A stretch of 18,019 bases of DNA, taken from JALOTE01 sp031422195. Lineage in GTDB: Bacteria > Pseudomonadota > Alphaproteobacteria > Rhizobiales > Rhizobiaceae. The DNA lies in the NCBI GenBank assembly GCA_031422195.1, contig JANOPZ010000118.1, positions 1 through 18,019 of the forward strand, given 5' to 3'. Shown in pieces: positions 8,028 through 14,838 of the stretch. Positions within the stretch are counted from its first letter, which is position 1. Each line of letters starts with the position of its first letter. A program made the position numbers and the translations under genes. Under the pieces are notes generated by a model. It was given only the letters and a program-made list of their open reading frames with translations. It made no database searches and was not told the origin of the DNA.

Positions 8028-8160
8028 CAGGTCACCTCTGCGACCAAATTGGAATTGCGCTTGACGGCTGTCAAATGAATCTTTGTTAAAATCATTTTGT
8101 GCCTTGTCCTGCTCGCTTGGGCATGGCTCATTGAGACAAATAGTTTCTCAGGAAAAAAGC
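8028..8160. promoter_or_regulatory. Divergent control region between dehydratase operon and second SDR
   Basis: This 133-nt region lies between two divergent genes and should contain both promoters. At 8061-8074 is a near-perfect dyad TTGACGGCTGTCAA, in which each strand shows a -35-like hexamer (TTGACG on +, TTGACA on -). No convincing -10 sits at the right spacing on either strand. Another imperfect inverted repeat (CAAATGA ... TCATTTTG, about 8072-8099) follows. The dyad may be an operator or overlapping divergent -35 boxes. Confidence 0.45.
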
Positions 8161-8922
8161 ATGATTTTACAAAACCGCGTGGCCATTGTGACTGGTTCCG
8201 GCTCAGGTATCGGTCAAGCCTCTGCGCTGATTTTGGCGCGTGAAGGTGCATTGGTGGGCGTGGCGGATCGCAGCCAAGCCGGTGCTGAGGAGACAGTCGA
8301 TTTAATCATCCGTGCCGGCGGGCGTGCTGAAGCATTGGTGTTTGACCTCACAAATGACGGTGCAATGATAGCGGCTTTTGGCGGATTTATTGCACGCCAC
8401 AAACGTATTGATATTTTACACAATCATGCCGGCGCACAAATCGAAGGCAATTTGGAACAAGTGAGCCTTGAAGGTTTTGACAAATCTTGGGCGCTCAATG
8501 TGCGGGCGCATTTTCTGGGCGCCAAATTGGCAATCTCGCACATGGTGGCGGCCAAGTCAGGCGTAATTCTCAATACGTCTTCCAGTTCAGGCGTGCTTTT
8601 TGACCGCGAGATGATTTCCTACACTACAACCAAACATGCCGTGATTGCCATGACAAAACAAATGGCGGGCGATTATGCCAAACACGGCATTCGCGTAAAT
8701 GCCATCTGCCCTGGCTGGGTCGACACGCCATTTAACGCGCCGTTCATTGCCCAAATGGGCGGACGCGCAGAAGTAGAAGCTTATGTGCGCGAAAAAGTGC
8801 CGATGGGCCGATGGGGTTCAGTTGATGAAATTGCAGAAGCTGTTTTGTTTTTGGTTTCAGACCGCTCAAGCTATATGACGGGCCAAATTTTGGTGATTGA
8901 TGGCGGTGAGACCGTTGTTTGA
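8161..8922 (+). CDS. SDR-family NAD(P)-dependent oxidoreductase
   Basis: The product has 253 residues from ATG at 8161, with AGGAAAA ending about 5 nt upstream. The frame is open to an earlier ATG at 8083, but those 26 residues have no SDR features and would run through the promoter region. Motifs are TGSGSGIG (11-18), HNHAG (87-91; the usual NNAG Asn is replaced by His-Asn-His), Ser141, Tyr154 and Lys158 (YTTTK), and MTGQILVIDGG at the end. It belongs to the classical FabG-like SDRs that oxidise sugars, polyols or alcohols with NAD(P). It is divergent from the dehydratase operon and upstream of the split transketolase, separated from it by an IS remnant. It could serve either arm; the substrate is not predictable. 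Confidence 0.9.
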   Translation: MILQNRVAIVTGSGSGIGQASALILAREGALVGVADRSQAGAEETVDLIIRAGGRAEALVFDLTNDGAMIAAFGGFIARHKRIDILHNHAGAQIEGNLEQVSLEGFDKSWALNVRAHFLGAKLAISHMVAAKSGVILNTSSSSGVLFDREMISYTTTKHAVIAMTKQMAGDYAKHGIRVNAICPGWVDTPFNAPFIAQMGGRAEVEAYVREKVPMGRWGSVDEIAEAVLFLVSDRSSYMTGQILVIDGGETVV

Positions 8923-8965
8923 TGTTGCTGGTATTTGATGTTGCTAGTGTTTGATGTTGCTGGCT
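8918..8965. repeat. Three tandem copies of a 16-bp unit at the end of the SDR gene
   Basis: Units at 8918-8933, 8934-8949 and 8950-8965 share the core TTTGATGTTGCT; only the last four bases vary. The first copy contains the SDR stop codon (TGA at 8920-8922), so the array begins inside the gene and extends into the gap. It looks like replication slippage beside the adjacent mobile-element remnant. Confidence 0.85.
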
Positions 8966-9020
8966 TGCGAGACGTGTTGGAGGCAGAAGTCGCGGAAATC
9001 GGTAATTCAAAAACGACTGA

Positions 9021-9228
9021 GGTAATCCTCCCCGTTTTTGAACGGTTTTTGTCGTAAAATTTATGCGGCCATTTGTTGGTTCTGTTTTTGGGCGGGTGTT
9101 AAACCGCCGTTCCCATAGCGTGTCGGTCATTGGTGTAAGTCCAGAGCCATTGTGTCGCTTACTCGCGCAGTTTGCTGCTGATAAATTCAGGGCCGTTATC
9201 AACCCGGTCCGCATGCCTGAAGAATCCG
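9021..9228 (-). mobile_element. IS3-family transposase (OrfB) C-terminal remnant
   Basis: On the minus strand near 9225-9150 one frame reads RHADRVDNGPEFISSKLRE and then stops; DNGPEF is part of the DDE integrase core of IS3-type OrfB. It continues with QWLWTYTNDRHAMG, a degenerate form of the family's WLWTYNNERPNM, and after a frameshift NGGLTPAQKQ...MAA and stop at 9061. About 50 residues between the two blocks are missing. The segment ends near 9021-9040 with a C/T-rich motif (GGTAATCCTCCCCGTTTTTG on +) that resembles the end of such elements. The copy is dead: no 5' part, an internal deletion, stops and a frameshift. It fills most of the 379-nt gap between the SDR and the transketolase. 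Confidence 0.75.
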
Positions 9229-9289
9229 CATGAAAACGCCCTTGATTTATACATATGTTTATTTTACTGACATTTGTAGAAGTTCTGAT

Positions 9290-9304
9290 GGAGAGGTGGC
9301 TTTG
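9290..9304 (+). promoter_or_regulatory. Ribosome binding site and TTG start of transketolase subunit A
   Basis: GGAGAGG at 9290-9296 lies 5 nt before TTG at 9302. The upstream in-frame ATG at 9230 has no such site, and its extra 24 codons run through sequence next to the IS remnant, so TTG is taken as the real start. Confidence 0.7.
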
Positions 9305-10228
9305 AAAAACATCAAAACAACCGAAGAGATCGCCTTGGGTATCCGGCGGCGTGTCTTTGAGCATTCAATCAGGCAAAACGGCGGCTATCTCAGCCAAGCC
9401 TGTTCGGCTGGCGAGCAGCTTGCTTGGCTGTACAATGAAGAGCTTAATCTTGGTGCACCCACGTTGCCAATGATACCAAAGCCTTTTGGCGGCGTGCCTT
9501 CTGCGTCCAATACCGGGTATCATACAGGGGCTGGCTATAACGGGCCTGCTACTTCCGAGTTTGATCGCCTGTTTATTGCGCCGGCCCATTATGCATTGGT
9601 GGCCTATGCTGCACTTATTGAAGTTGGCCGGATGGATGCCATCGGCCTTGAAATGTTCAACCAAGACGGCTCATCAGTGGAGATGATTGGAGCTGAACAT
9701 TCTCCGGGTATGGAAGTGCACAACGGGACATTAGGCATTGGCCTTTCAACCGGTGCAGGCCTTGCCTACGGCCGCAGGCTACGCGGCGATACGGGGCGTA
9801 CTTGGGTGTTTATGTCAGATGGAGAAGTTCAAGAGGGCCAGACGTGGGAAGCGGTTCAGGCGGCAGCCCATCACGGCATCGACAATCTTTATGCCATCAT
9901 GGATGTCAACGATCAGCAGTGCGACGGCGCGATGAGTTCGGTGATGGAAGTGGGCGATATCTGCACGAAATTTCTGAATTTTGGCGCAGCATGTGTTGAA
10001 GTTGATGGTCATGACCTCAATGCAATTCGGGATGCGGCCAAAGAAAAGCACGATGGCAAGCCGCTGATCATCTTAGCGCGAACCAACCCCTTTCATGCCA
10101 TGCCTATTTTGGAAGAGCGTTTTCCGCGGTTGCACTATGTGCGGTTCAAATCGGAAGATGAACGTGCGCGCATGAATGTTTCGATCGCAAAAGATTTGGG
10201 CATTGCCCCTGTCGAATACTCACATTGA
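9302..10228 (+). CDS. Transketolase-like protein, N-terminal (TPP-binding) subunit
   Basis: The product has 308 residues from TTG at 9302 and corresponds to the first half of transketolase. The thiamine diphosphate motif is SDGEVQEGQTWEA (172-184), followed by HHGIDNLYAIMDVNDQQ (190-206) with Asn203 as metal ligand; the usual GDG begins with Ser here. HSPGMEVHNGTLGIGLSTGAGLAYG (133-157) matches the conserved TPGVE..TGSLGQGLS block. The front block reads FIAPAHYALVAYAAL in place of the canonical SKGHAxPALYAAL, so it is a divergent paralogue. It must pair with the next gene, which supplies the pyrimidine-binding half. Split transketolases of this kind include the AptA/AptB apulose-4-phosphate enzymes and are common in specialised sugar pathways. 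The gene lies 13 nt before its partner. The substrate is unknown. Confidence 0.85.
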   Translation: MKNIKTTEEIALGIRRRVFEHSIRQNGGYLSQACSAGEQLAWLYNEELNLGAPTLPMIPKPFGGVPSASNTGYHTGAGYNGPATSEFDRLFIAPAHYALVAYAALIEVGRMDAIGLEMFNQDGSSVEMIGAEHSPGMEVHNGTLGIGLSTGAGLAYGRRLRGDTGRTWVFMSDGEVQEGQTWEAVQAAAHHGIDNLYAIMDVNDQQCDGAMSSVMEVGDICTKFLNFGAACVEVDGHDLNAIRDAAKEKHDGKPLIILARTNPFHAMPILEERFPRLHYVRFKSEDERARMNVSIAKDLGIAPVEYSH

Positions 10229-10241
10229 GGACATCCGCCAA

Positions 10242-11246
10242 ATGGTAGAAATGGTTTCACGGCCTTACGCGTCCGCATTTGAAAAATTCGCCGTTGGTAA
10301 GCCAGAGATTTTGTGTCTGTCTGCCGACCTCACCTCATCGTGTGAAGTTGATGGGTTTCGGGATCGGCATCCAGATCAGTTTATAAGCCTTGGCATGGCA
10401 GAGCAAAACATGATGAGCTTTGCCGGCGGTTTGGCGCTGGCGGGATACCGCCCTTTCATTCACACCTTTGGCGTTTTTATGTACAGACGTCCCTATGACC
10501 AATTAATGGCTTCTGTTGCTTATCCCCGACGTAAAGTGCGCTTGATGGGGTTCCTGCCGGGCATTACAACGCCGGGCGGTATGACGCATCAGGCCATTGA
10601 GGATATTTCGGTCATGCGCTCAATTCCCAACATGACAATTTTAGAAACCGGTGATGCAACAGAAGTAGAATCCATTTGCGAGGCAGCCGATAGTATTGAT
10701 GGGCCGGTTTGGTGCCGCGTGTTGCGTGGCTCGGTGCCCCGCCTTTTCAGCACCCCCATCAAAGTGGGCGAAATGCGGGAGCTGAGCCTTGGAACAGACG
10801 TTCTTGTTGTCACTTCAGGCATATGCACTGAGGAGGCGCTCCGCGCGCGTTCCGCTCTGCAACAGGCTGGCATTTCAATCCGGCATCTGCATTTGCACAC
10901 AATAAAGCCTTTCAATTCCCGTGCATTATTAGATCACATTTCCTCGGTTAAGCATGGCGTTGTTGTGCTGGAAAACCATGTAACGGAAGGCGGGGTGGGT
11001 TCCCTCGTTGCAGAAACTATGGCCGATGCGGGCGCAGGCAAACGGCTGATCCGCCTCGGGCTGAAGGATACTTATGCGCATGGCGGGTCACGGCCATACT
11101 TGATGCGTTATTATGGATTGGATGCCATGGCATTGGTTAAAGCCATTGAAGACCTTACAGCGCAAAAATTTGATATTACGGAACAGGATCTTGATAGCGC
11201 GCGCATTGACGATGTTCACTCGCTGGTAAAAGCTGAAGCGCTGTAA
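10242..11246 (+). CDS. Transketolase-like protein, C-terminal (PYR) subunit
   Basis: The product has 334 residues and is the second half of a split transketolase. LGMAEQNMMSFAGGLALAG (50-68) contains Glu54, the invariant glutamate that activates the cofactor aminopyrimidine. THQAIEDISVMRSIPNM (115-131) is the conserved substrate-phosphate/active-site loop, and TDVLVVTSG begins the C-terminal domain. The frame extends upstream to 10176 inside the previous gene; ATG at 10242, with TTGAGG about 12 nt upstream, begins where relatives start and leaves a 13-nt gap after the partner's stop. The two subunits together would move a two-carbon ketol unit between a ketose and an aldose with thiamine diphosphate. 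It ends 99 nt before the convergent SorC regulator, and no strong terminator is visible between them. Confidence 0.85.
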   Translation: MVEMVSRPYASAFEKFAVGKPEILCLSADLTSSCEVDGFRDRHPDQFISLGMAEQNMMSFAGGLALAGYRPFIHTFGVFMYRRPYDQLMASVAYPRRKVRLMGFLPGITTPGGMTHQAIEDISVMRSIPNMTILETGDATEVESICEAADSIDGPVWCRVLRGSVPRLFSTPIKVGEMRELSLGTDVLVVTSGICTEEALRARSALQQAGISIRHLHLHTIKPFNSRALLDHISSVKHGVVVLENHVTEGGVGSLVAETMADAGAGKRLIRLGLKDTYAHGGSRPYLMRYYGLDAMALVKAIEDLTAQKFDITEQDLDSARIDDVHSLVKAEAL

Positions 11247-11345
11247 ACGGGCAGAACACGTGTGTTGATCATGAAACCGTTATGAAGGTCGGCGCTTCAA
11301 TACTGGCGTTAAGCGTAGAACCTCTAGCGTCAAGTTCTGGTTAAC

Positions 11346-12338
11346 TCATGCTTTTTGCAAAAGCTGCGTTGCGGTTTCAGAGCAAGTAACGAAGTGGGTT
11401 GCATAGCCGCCCCGAAGCGCTGCTAAGGCCGAATCGACGCGCTCAATCCCAGCAGAAACAAAAATACGCATTTGCTTATTGCGGATTTGTTCTAAGGAAA
11501 CGCCAATCATTTGGTCTTCGTTCGGCGCACGAATCGGTATGCCATCTTTATCAATGGTCCGTCCGCAAATAACACCTGTTGCGCCATTGGCCCGCATCTC
11601 AGCCAAGTTTTCAGCATCAATAAGACCAATGCGGGCGATATGGCTTTGAGGGTCGGTGGTGCCACATGCAAAAAGCACCTTGTTGCAATCGGCGATCATT
11701 TGAAGTTCAACGGCAATCATCGGCTCGGCGCGAAGTTCAGCGGCAAGGCGCGCTGAAGTGAGCAGCAGTGGAACGTGCAAATTAATACATTGCGCACCAA
11801 ATCGTTGCGCCAAAGCTGCAGCGCAGTTTTCTGCGGCAAATCCAAGCTCGGCAGGTTTTGAACCCGTCAACTGTACGACCGTTAAATCTGACAAAGCCAG
11901 TTTGGGAGCGATTTGGGCCAGCCGGTGAATTGTTTCACCCCATGCAACACCCAGATGATCACCCGGTTCCAAAAGATGCGGCAGCCAGTCTGACGCTGCC
12001 CTGATAACCCGCTCTGAACTGCGCTCGTCTGATAATTCATCTGCGGGCACAACCAAAACATTTGTCAGGTTAAATCGGGTTTTTAACTCCGATGAAAGCC
12101 GCTGGTTGCGGAATACATCGCTGTCGAGCGAAATGCGCACGTAGTCGCGTTTTCGTGCTTCTGCGAGATAATTGACCACAGAGGCACGGCTTAAATTAAG
12201 GCGATGCGCAATTTCGAATTGATTGAGCCCCTCATGGTAATAACACCATGCGGCCTCGATTATGGCATCATCCTGGCGCGAACCGCGGCCTGCTGCATCC
12301 TCATTCGGACGTGCGTTCGAATTTTTCGCGCCTGCCAC
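11346..12338 (-). CDS. SorC/DeoR-type sugar-responsive transcriptional regulator
   Basis: The product has 330 residues from GTG at 12338, with AAGGG 6 nt upstream; an ATG two bases earlier is out of frame. Residues about 22-66 are a helix-turn-helix: GLNQFEIAHRLNLSRASVVNYLAEARKRDYVRI. The rest is the SorC sugar-binding domain, with GDHLGVAWGETIHRLA (123-138), GFAAENCAAALAQRFGA, ADCNKVLFACGTTD, GVICGRTIDKDG and the terminal GGYATHFVTCSETATQLL. Members bind phosphorylated sugars and act as repressors or activators. It is the third gene of the kinase-isomerase operon, starting 12 nt after the isomerase stop, so it is co-expressed with its likely effector-producing enzymes. The perfect palindrome in the operon's promoter is its probable site (inference). 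Confidence 0.88.
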   Translation of the reverse strand: MAGAKNSNARPNEDAAGRGSRQDDAIIEAAWCYYHEGLNQFEIAHRLNLSRASVVNYLAEARKRDYVRISLDSDVFRNQRLSSELKTRFNLTNVLVVPADELSDERSSERVIRAASDWLPHLLEPGDHLGVAWGETIHRLAQIAPKLALSDLTVVQLTGSKPAELGFAAENCAAALAQRFGAQCINLHVPLLLTSARLAAELRAEPMIAVELQMIADCNKVLFACGTTDPQSHIARIGLIDAENLAEMRANGATGVICGRTIDKDGIPIRAPNEDQMIGVSLEQIRNKQMRIFVSAGIERVDSALAALRGGYATHFVTCSETATQLLQKA

Positions 12339-12350
12339 ATCAAGCCCTTT

Positions 12351-13442
12351 CTAGGCAAAATCGGGAAACAATGCAGCCAATCCTTCCGGTGTTGCAGCAC
12401 ATATTCCGCGTTCCGTAATAAGCCCTGTAACCAATCGATTGGGTGTCACATCAAAAGCTGGGTTAGAAGCGCTGGTTCCGACCGGCGTAACCTTTACAAT
12501 GCCAAGTGTCCCATCAGCAAGTATGCCTTGAATATGGCTTGTCTCTTGGGCGCTGCGTTCTTCAATCGGAATTTCCGCCACCCCGTCTTCAACACTCCAG
12601 TCGATCGTTGGTGAGGGCAAAGCCACGTAAAACGGCACGCCATTATCATAGGCCGCCAGCGCTTTCAGATAAGTGCCGATTTTGTTGCAAACATCACCGC
12701 GCCGCGTTGTCCGGTCTGTGCCGACTATGACGAGATCAACCATTTTGTGCTGCATAAGATGACCACCAGCATTGTCGGTAATGTAGGTGTGAGGAACACC
12801 GTGACTGCCTAATTCCCATGCCGTCAGTGCGCCTTGGTTGCGGGGCCGCGTTTCATCAACCCAGACATGTAACTGAATACCCGCATCGTGCGCGTGATAT
12901 ATGGGGCTGGTTGCCGTTCCCCAATCAACAGTTGCAATCCAGCCTGCATTGCAATGCGTCAATATACGCACAGGCTCGCCTTTTGGCTTTTTGGCAGCAA
13001 TATCTTGAATAAGCTGCAAGCCGTGGTGTCCAATCTGTCTGTTGTTTTCAACATCCTCATCGGCGATAATATGGGCTAAATTCAAAGCCGCCTTTGCCCG
13101 CTCATTAGCAGGCAGCTGGCGCAAATGATCTCGGCAACGGTTCAGCGCCCAGCGCAGGTTAATAGCCGTCGGCCGCGTGGCGTTGAGGCGCTCCCAAACC
13201 GCATTTAAGTGAATATCACTTGCGTCTTCCGCCATAGCTTGTGCCATGCCATAGGCCGCCGTAGCGCCAATAAGCGGTGCACCCCGCACCCGCATTTCAA
13301 ATATTGCCGTTTCATAAGCTTCGGTGGTCTCGACCGTTTGAGTTATAAACTCATAAGGCAATGACCTCTGATCAATTATTTCCAGACAGTTTTTATCAGT
13401 GTTCCACCACAAAGACCGGTAGTGCTTACCATTAATATTCAT
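12351..13442 (-). CDS. mtnA: S-methyl-5-thioribose-1-phosphate isomerase-like protein
   Basis: The product has 363 residues and belongs to the MtnA/eIF2B-like family. RVRGAPLIGATAAYG (51-65) binds the phosphate, LTHCNAGWIATVDWGTA (161-177) carries the catalytic Cys164, VDETRPRNQGA (195-205) lines the site, and VGTDRTTRRGDVCNKIGTY (240-258) carries the catalytic Asp243. The enzyme converts a 5-substituted ribose 1-phosphate (methylthio- or deoxy-) to the ribulose 1-phosphate in the cytoplasm. Relatives read QGARLTAWEL where this has QGALTAWEL, a one-residue loss beside the active site. Its ATG overlaps the kinase stop by 4 nt, and the regulator follows after 12 nt. The pairing with the kinase makes the 5-methylthioribose/5-deoxyribose assignment strong at the level of chemistry, not of exact substrate. 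Confidence 0.9.
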   Translation of the reverse strand: MNINGKHYRSLWWNTDKNCLEIIDQRSLPYEFITQTVETTEAYETAIFEMRVRGAPLIGATAAYGMAQAMAEDASDIHLNAVWERLNATRPTAINLRWALNRCRDHLRQLPANERAKAALNLAHIIADEDVENNRQIGHHGLQLIQDIAAKKPKGEPVRILTHCNAGWIATVDWGTATSPIYHAHDAGIQLHVWVDETRPRNQGALTAWELGSHGVPHTYITDNAGGHLMQHKMVDLVIVGTDRTTRRGDVCNKIGTYLKALAAYDNGVPFYVALPSPTIDWSVEDGVAEIPIEERSAQETSHIQGILADGTLGIVKVTPVGTSASNPAFDVTPNRLVTGLITERGICAATPEGLAALFPDFA

Positions 13443-14695
13443 AAGAAGTTTCTTTCATTAAAGGCCTTGGCAAGTTTAGTTAAAGCGCTCGCATTTATAA
13501 TTGTGTCTGTTTTCAAAAGCAGTTCGACGCCCATCTGCAGGCTGCGCGCTTCCAATTGGGCGCGCAACACCACATTTTCGATCAATTCAAAATCAGCATT
13601 GTGGGCAAGAGAAGTTGAGCGGCGGTGCATTTCTATACCGCAGAAGCGCAGCGCGTCAGACCAGATATGTGCCAGAACACCGTCGCAAGCGGCCGCAGAA
13701 CTATGCCCTTGATCTTCAAATAATGCTTTGGGGTAAAGCATGCCACTGCGCTCAGTGTTCCAAAGGCTGCAAAATTCAACATTAAACGCTGTAAAATAGT
13801 CTTCGATCACGGACAGGATCCAAGCCTGATAAGTTTCGAGATTATCACCGCGATGCGCAGGCTGGCTGAAATAGGCCATTAGGAAGTTTGCGGTCAGCAT
13901 CCCGATATCAAAACCCATCGGGCCATATTGCGAAAATTCAGGATCTATGACGCAAATATCAGCGTCAGTTGCCATGATCGATCCGGTGTGAAGATCGCCG
14001 TGCAGCATAGTCTCCGTGTTGGAGGTAAATTTCGCCAACATCTTTTGTGCCATTATTTTTAATGGCACATTTGCCCGCAATTCAGCCACTATCGGTTCAA
14101 GAGACGGTGTGTGCCGGTTCATTGTTGCGCTGTAGTAAGGATCAGTAAAAACCAAACTTTCCGTGATTGCCGGTATGGCCACATTTCCTGCAAAAAGGCT
14201 GACATCCGCCTTCTTATCTGCGCTGCTCATGGATAGTTCTGATCCGCGAAATGCCATTCGCGCGCAATGTTTGCCGCAAAACATTCCCAGCCCTGTCACA
14301 AATTGGCCTGAAATAAGCTTGCTGCGCAAAATTGTATGCGGCGACAAAAACTCCATGGCGATCATCGCTTGCACGTCGTCGAAATGAAACACTTCCGGCA
14401 CTGATCCCGGGTCGCGTTGTTGTTGCCGTTTCAAGGCATTAAATTCATAAAATGCGCGATAAAGCGGCAGCGGCCAACTTTCACCCACAAGACGGACATA
14501 AGGCAGTGCTTGCTTAATCACCAGACCAGTGCGCGCACCTGTCACGATGAAGACCAAATTAAGGTTCCCATCGCCGACTTCTTTGACGGACCAATCTTTC
14601 GGGTCACCGCCCAAACGACTGGCCACCGGGATCAAGCCCGAGAGACGTTCAGCAAGCGTATCGGGGGTCAAAGCTAAGAAAGCGGTATCAGTCAT
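13439..14695 (-). CDS. mtnK: S-methyl-5-thioribose kinase-like protein
   Basis: The product has 418 residues of the aminoglycoside-phosphotransferase-like kinase fold. EVGDGNLNLVFIV (39-51) is the nucleotide loop, GLVIKQALPYVRLVGESWPL (57-76) contains the ATP-binding Lys61 and the MtnK hallmark, MLHGDLHTGSI (230-240) carries catalytic Asp234, and VIDPEFSQYGPMGFDIG (249-265) supplies the metal-binding DPE. It would phosphorylate the anomeric C1 of 5-methylthioribose or a related 5-modified ribose with ATP. An AGGAG site (14703-14707) lies 7 nt upstream of the ATG. It leads the mtnK-mtnA-sorC operon and is divergent from a ribose-type ABC importer that probably supplies its substrate. No mtnB/C/D, RuBisCO-like mtnW or class II aldolase is in the window. 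Confidence 0.92.
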   Translation of the reverse strand: MTDTAFLALTPDTLAERLSGLIPVASRLGGDPKDWSVKEVGDGNLNLVFIVTGARTGLVIKQALPYVRLVGESWPLPLYRAFYEFNALKRQQQRDPGSVPEVFHFDDVQAMIAMEFLSPHTILRSKLISGQFVTGLGMFCGKHCARMAFRGSELSMSSADKKADVSLFAGNVAIPAITESLVFTDPYYSATMNRHTPSLEPIVAELRANVPLKIMAQKMLAKFTSNTETMLHGDLHTGSIMATDADICVIDPEFSQYGPMGFDIGMLTANFLMAYFSQPAHRGDNLETYQAWILSVIEDYFTAFNVEFCSLWNTERSGMLYPKALFEDQGHSSAAACDGVLAHIWSDALRFCGIEMHRRSTSLAHNADFELIENVVLRAQLEARSLQMGVELLLKTDTIINASALTKLAKAFNERNFL

Positions 14696-14727
14696 GTTAA
14701 CACTCCTAAATGCAGAAGCAGCTTATC

Positions 14728-14756
14728 TTTATCAGGAATTTGGCCAAATTCGTCAA
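14728..14756 (-). promoter_or_regulatory. Promoter of the mtnK-mtnA-sorC operon
   Basis: On the minus strand TTGACG (14751-14756) and GATAAA (14728-14733) are separated by exactly 17 nt. Transcription would begin near 14721, giving a leader of about 25 nt with the AGGAG ribosome site in it. The spacer is almost entirely occupied by the 16-bp palindrome. Confidence 0.6.
14736..14751. promoter_or_regulatory. Perfect 16-bp palindrome, likely repressor operator
   Basis: GAATTTGGCCAAATTC reads identically on both strands. It lies between the -35 and -10 of the kinase operon promoter and about 18 nt upstream of the -35 candidate of the divergent ABC operon, so a bound protein could control both. 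The SorC regulator of the same operon is the natural candidate. Confidence 0.65.
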
Positions 14757-14768
14757 TAGACAATCTAG

Positions 14769-14797
14769 TTGACAAAGGTAAAATTCTTGCCCATGCT
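14769..14797 (+). promoter_or_regulatory. Candidate promoter of the ABC transporter operon
   Basis: A consensus -35 TTGACA (14769-14774) is followed after 17 nt by CATGCT (14792-14797), a weak -10. It faces the ABC genes, whose first ATG is at 14839. The -10 is poor, so the exact site is uncertain. Confidence 0.4.
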
Positions 14798-14838
14798 CGG
14801 TCAATGTTGGGATTTTAATCGTGTTTTAGGCGCGTTTG

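Noticed and set aside
8083..8160. N-terminal extension of the second SDR to an upstream ATG
   Set aside because: The added 26 residues lack SDR features and cross the divergent promoter region; ATG at 8161 has a good ribosome site and the usual SDR N-terminus.
9230..9301. ATG at 9230 as start of transketolase subunit A
   Set aside because: There is no ribosome site, and the extra residues abut the IS remnant; TTG at 9302 has GGAGAGG 5 nt upstream.
8744..9364. Minus-strand 206-codon frame across the SDR end and IS remnant
   Set aside because: It is antisense to the SDR and not in one frame with the transposase motifs; only the IS3 pieces inside 9021-9228 are meaningful.
11247..11345. Weak inverted repeats (AGAAC...GTTCT; CGCTT...AAGCG) between convergent genes as a terminator
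   Set aside because: The stems are only 5 bp with long loops and no T-run; a terminator is expected here but not demonstrated.
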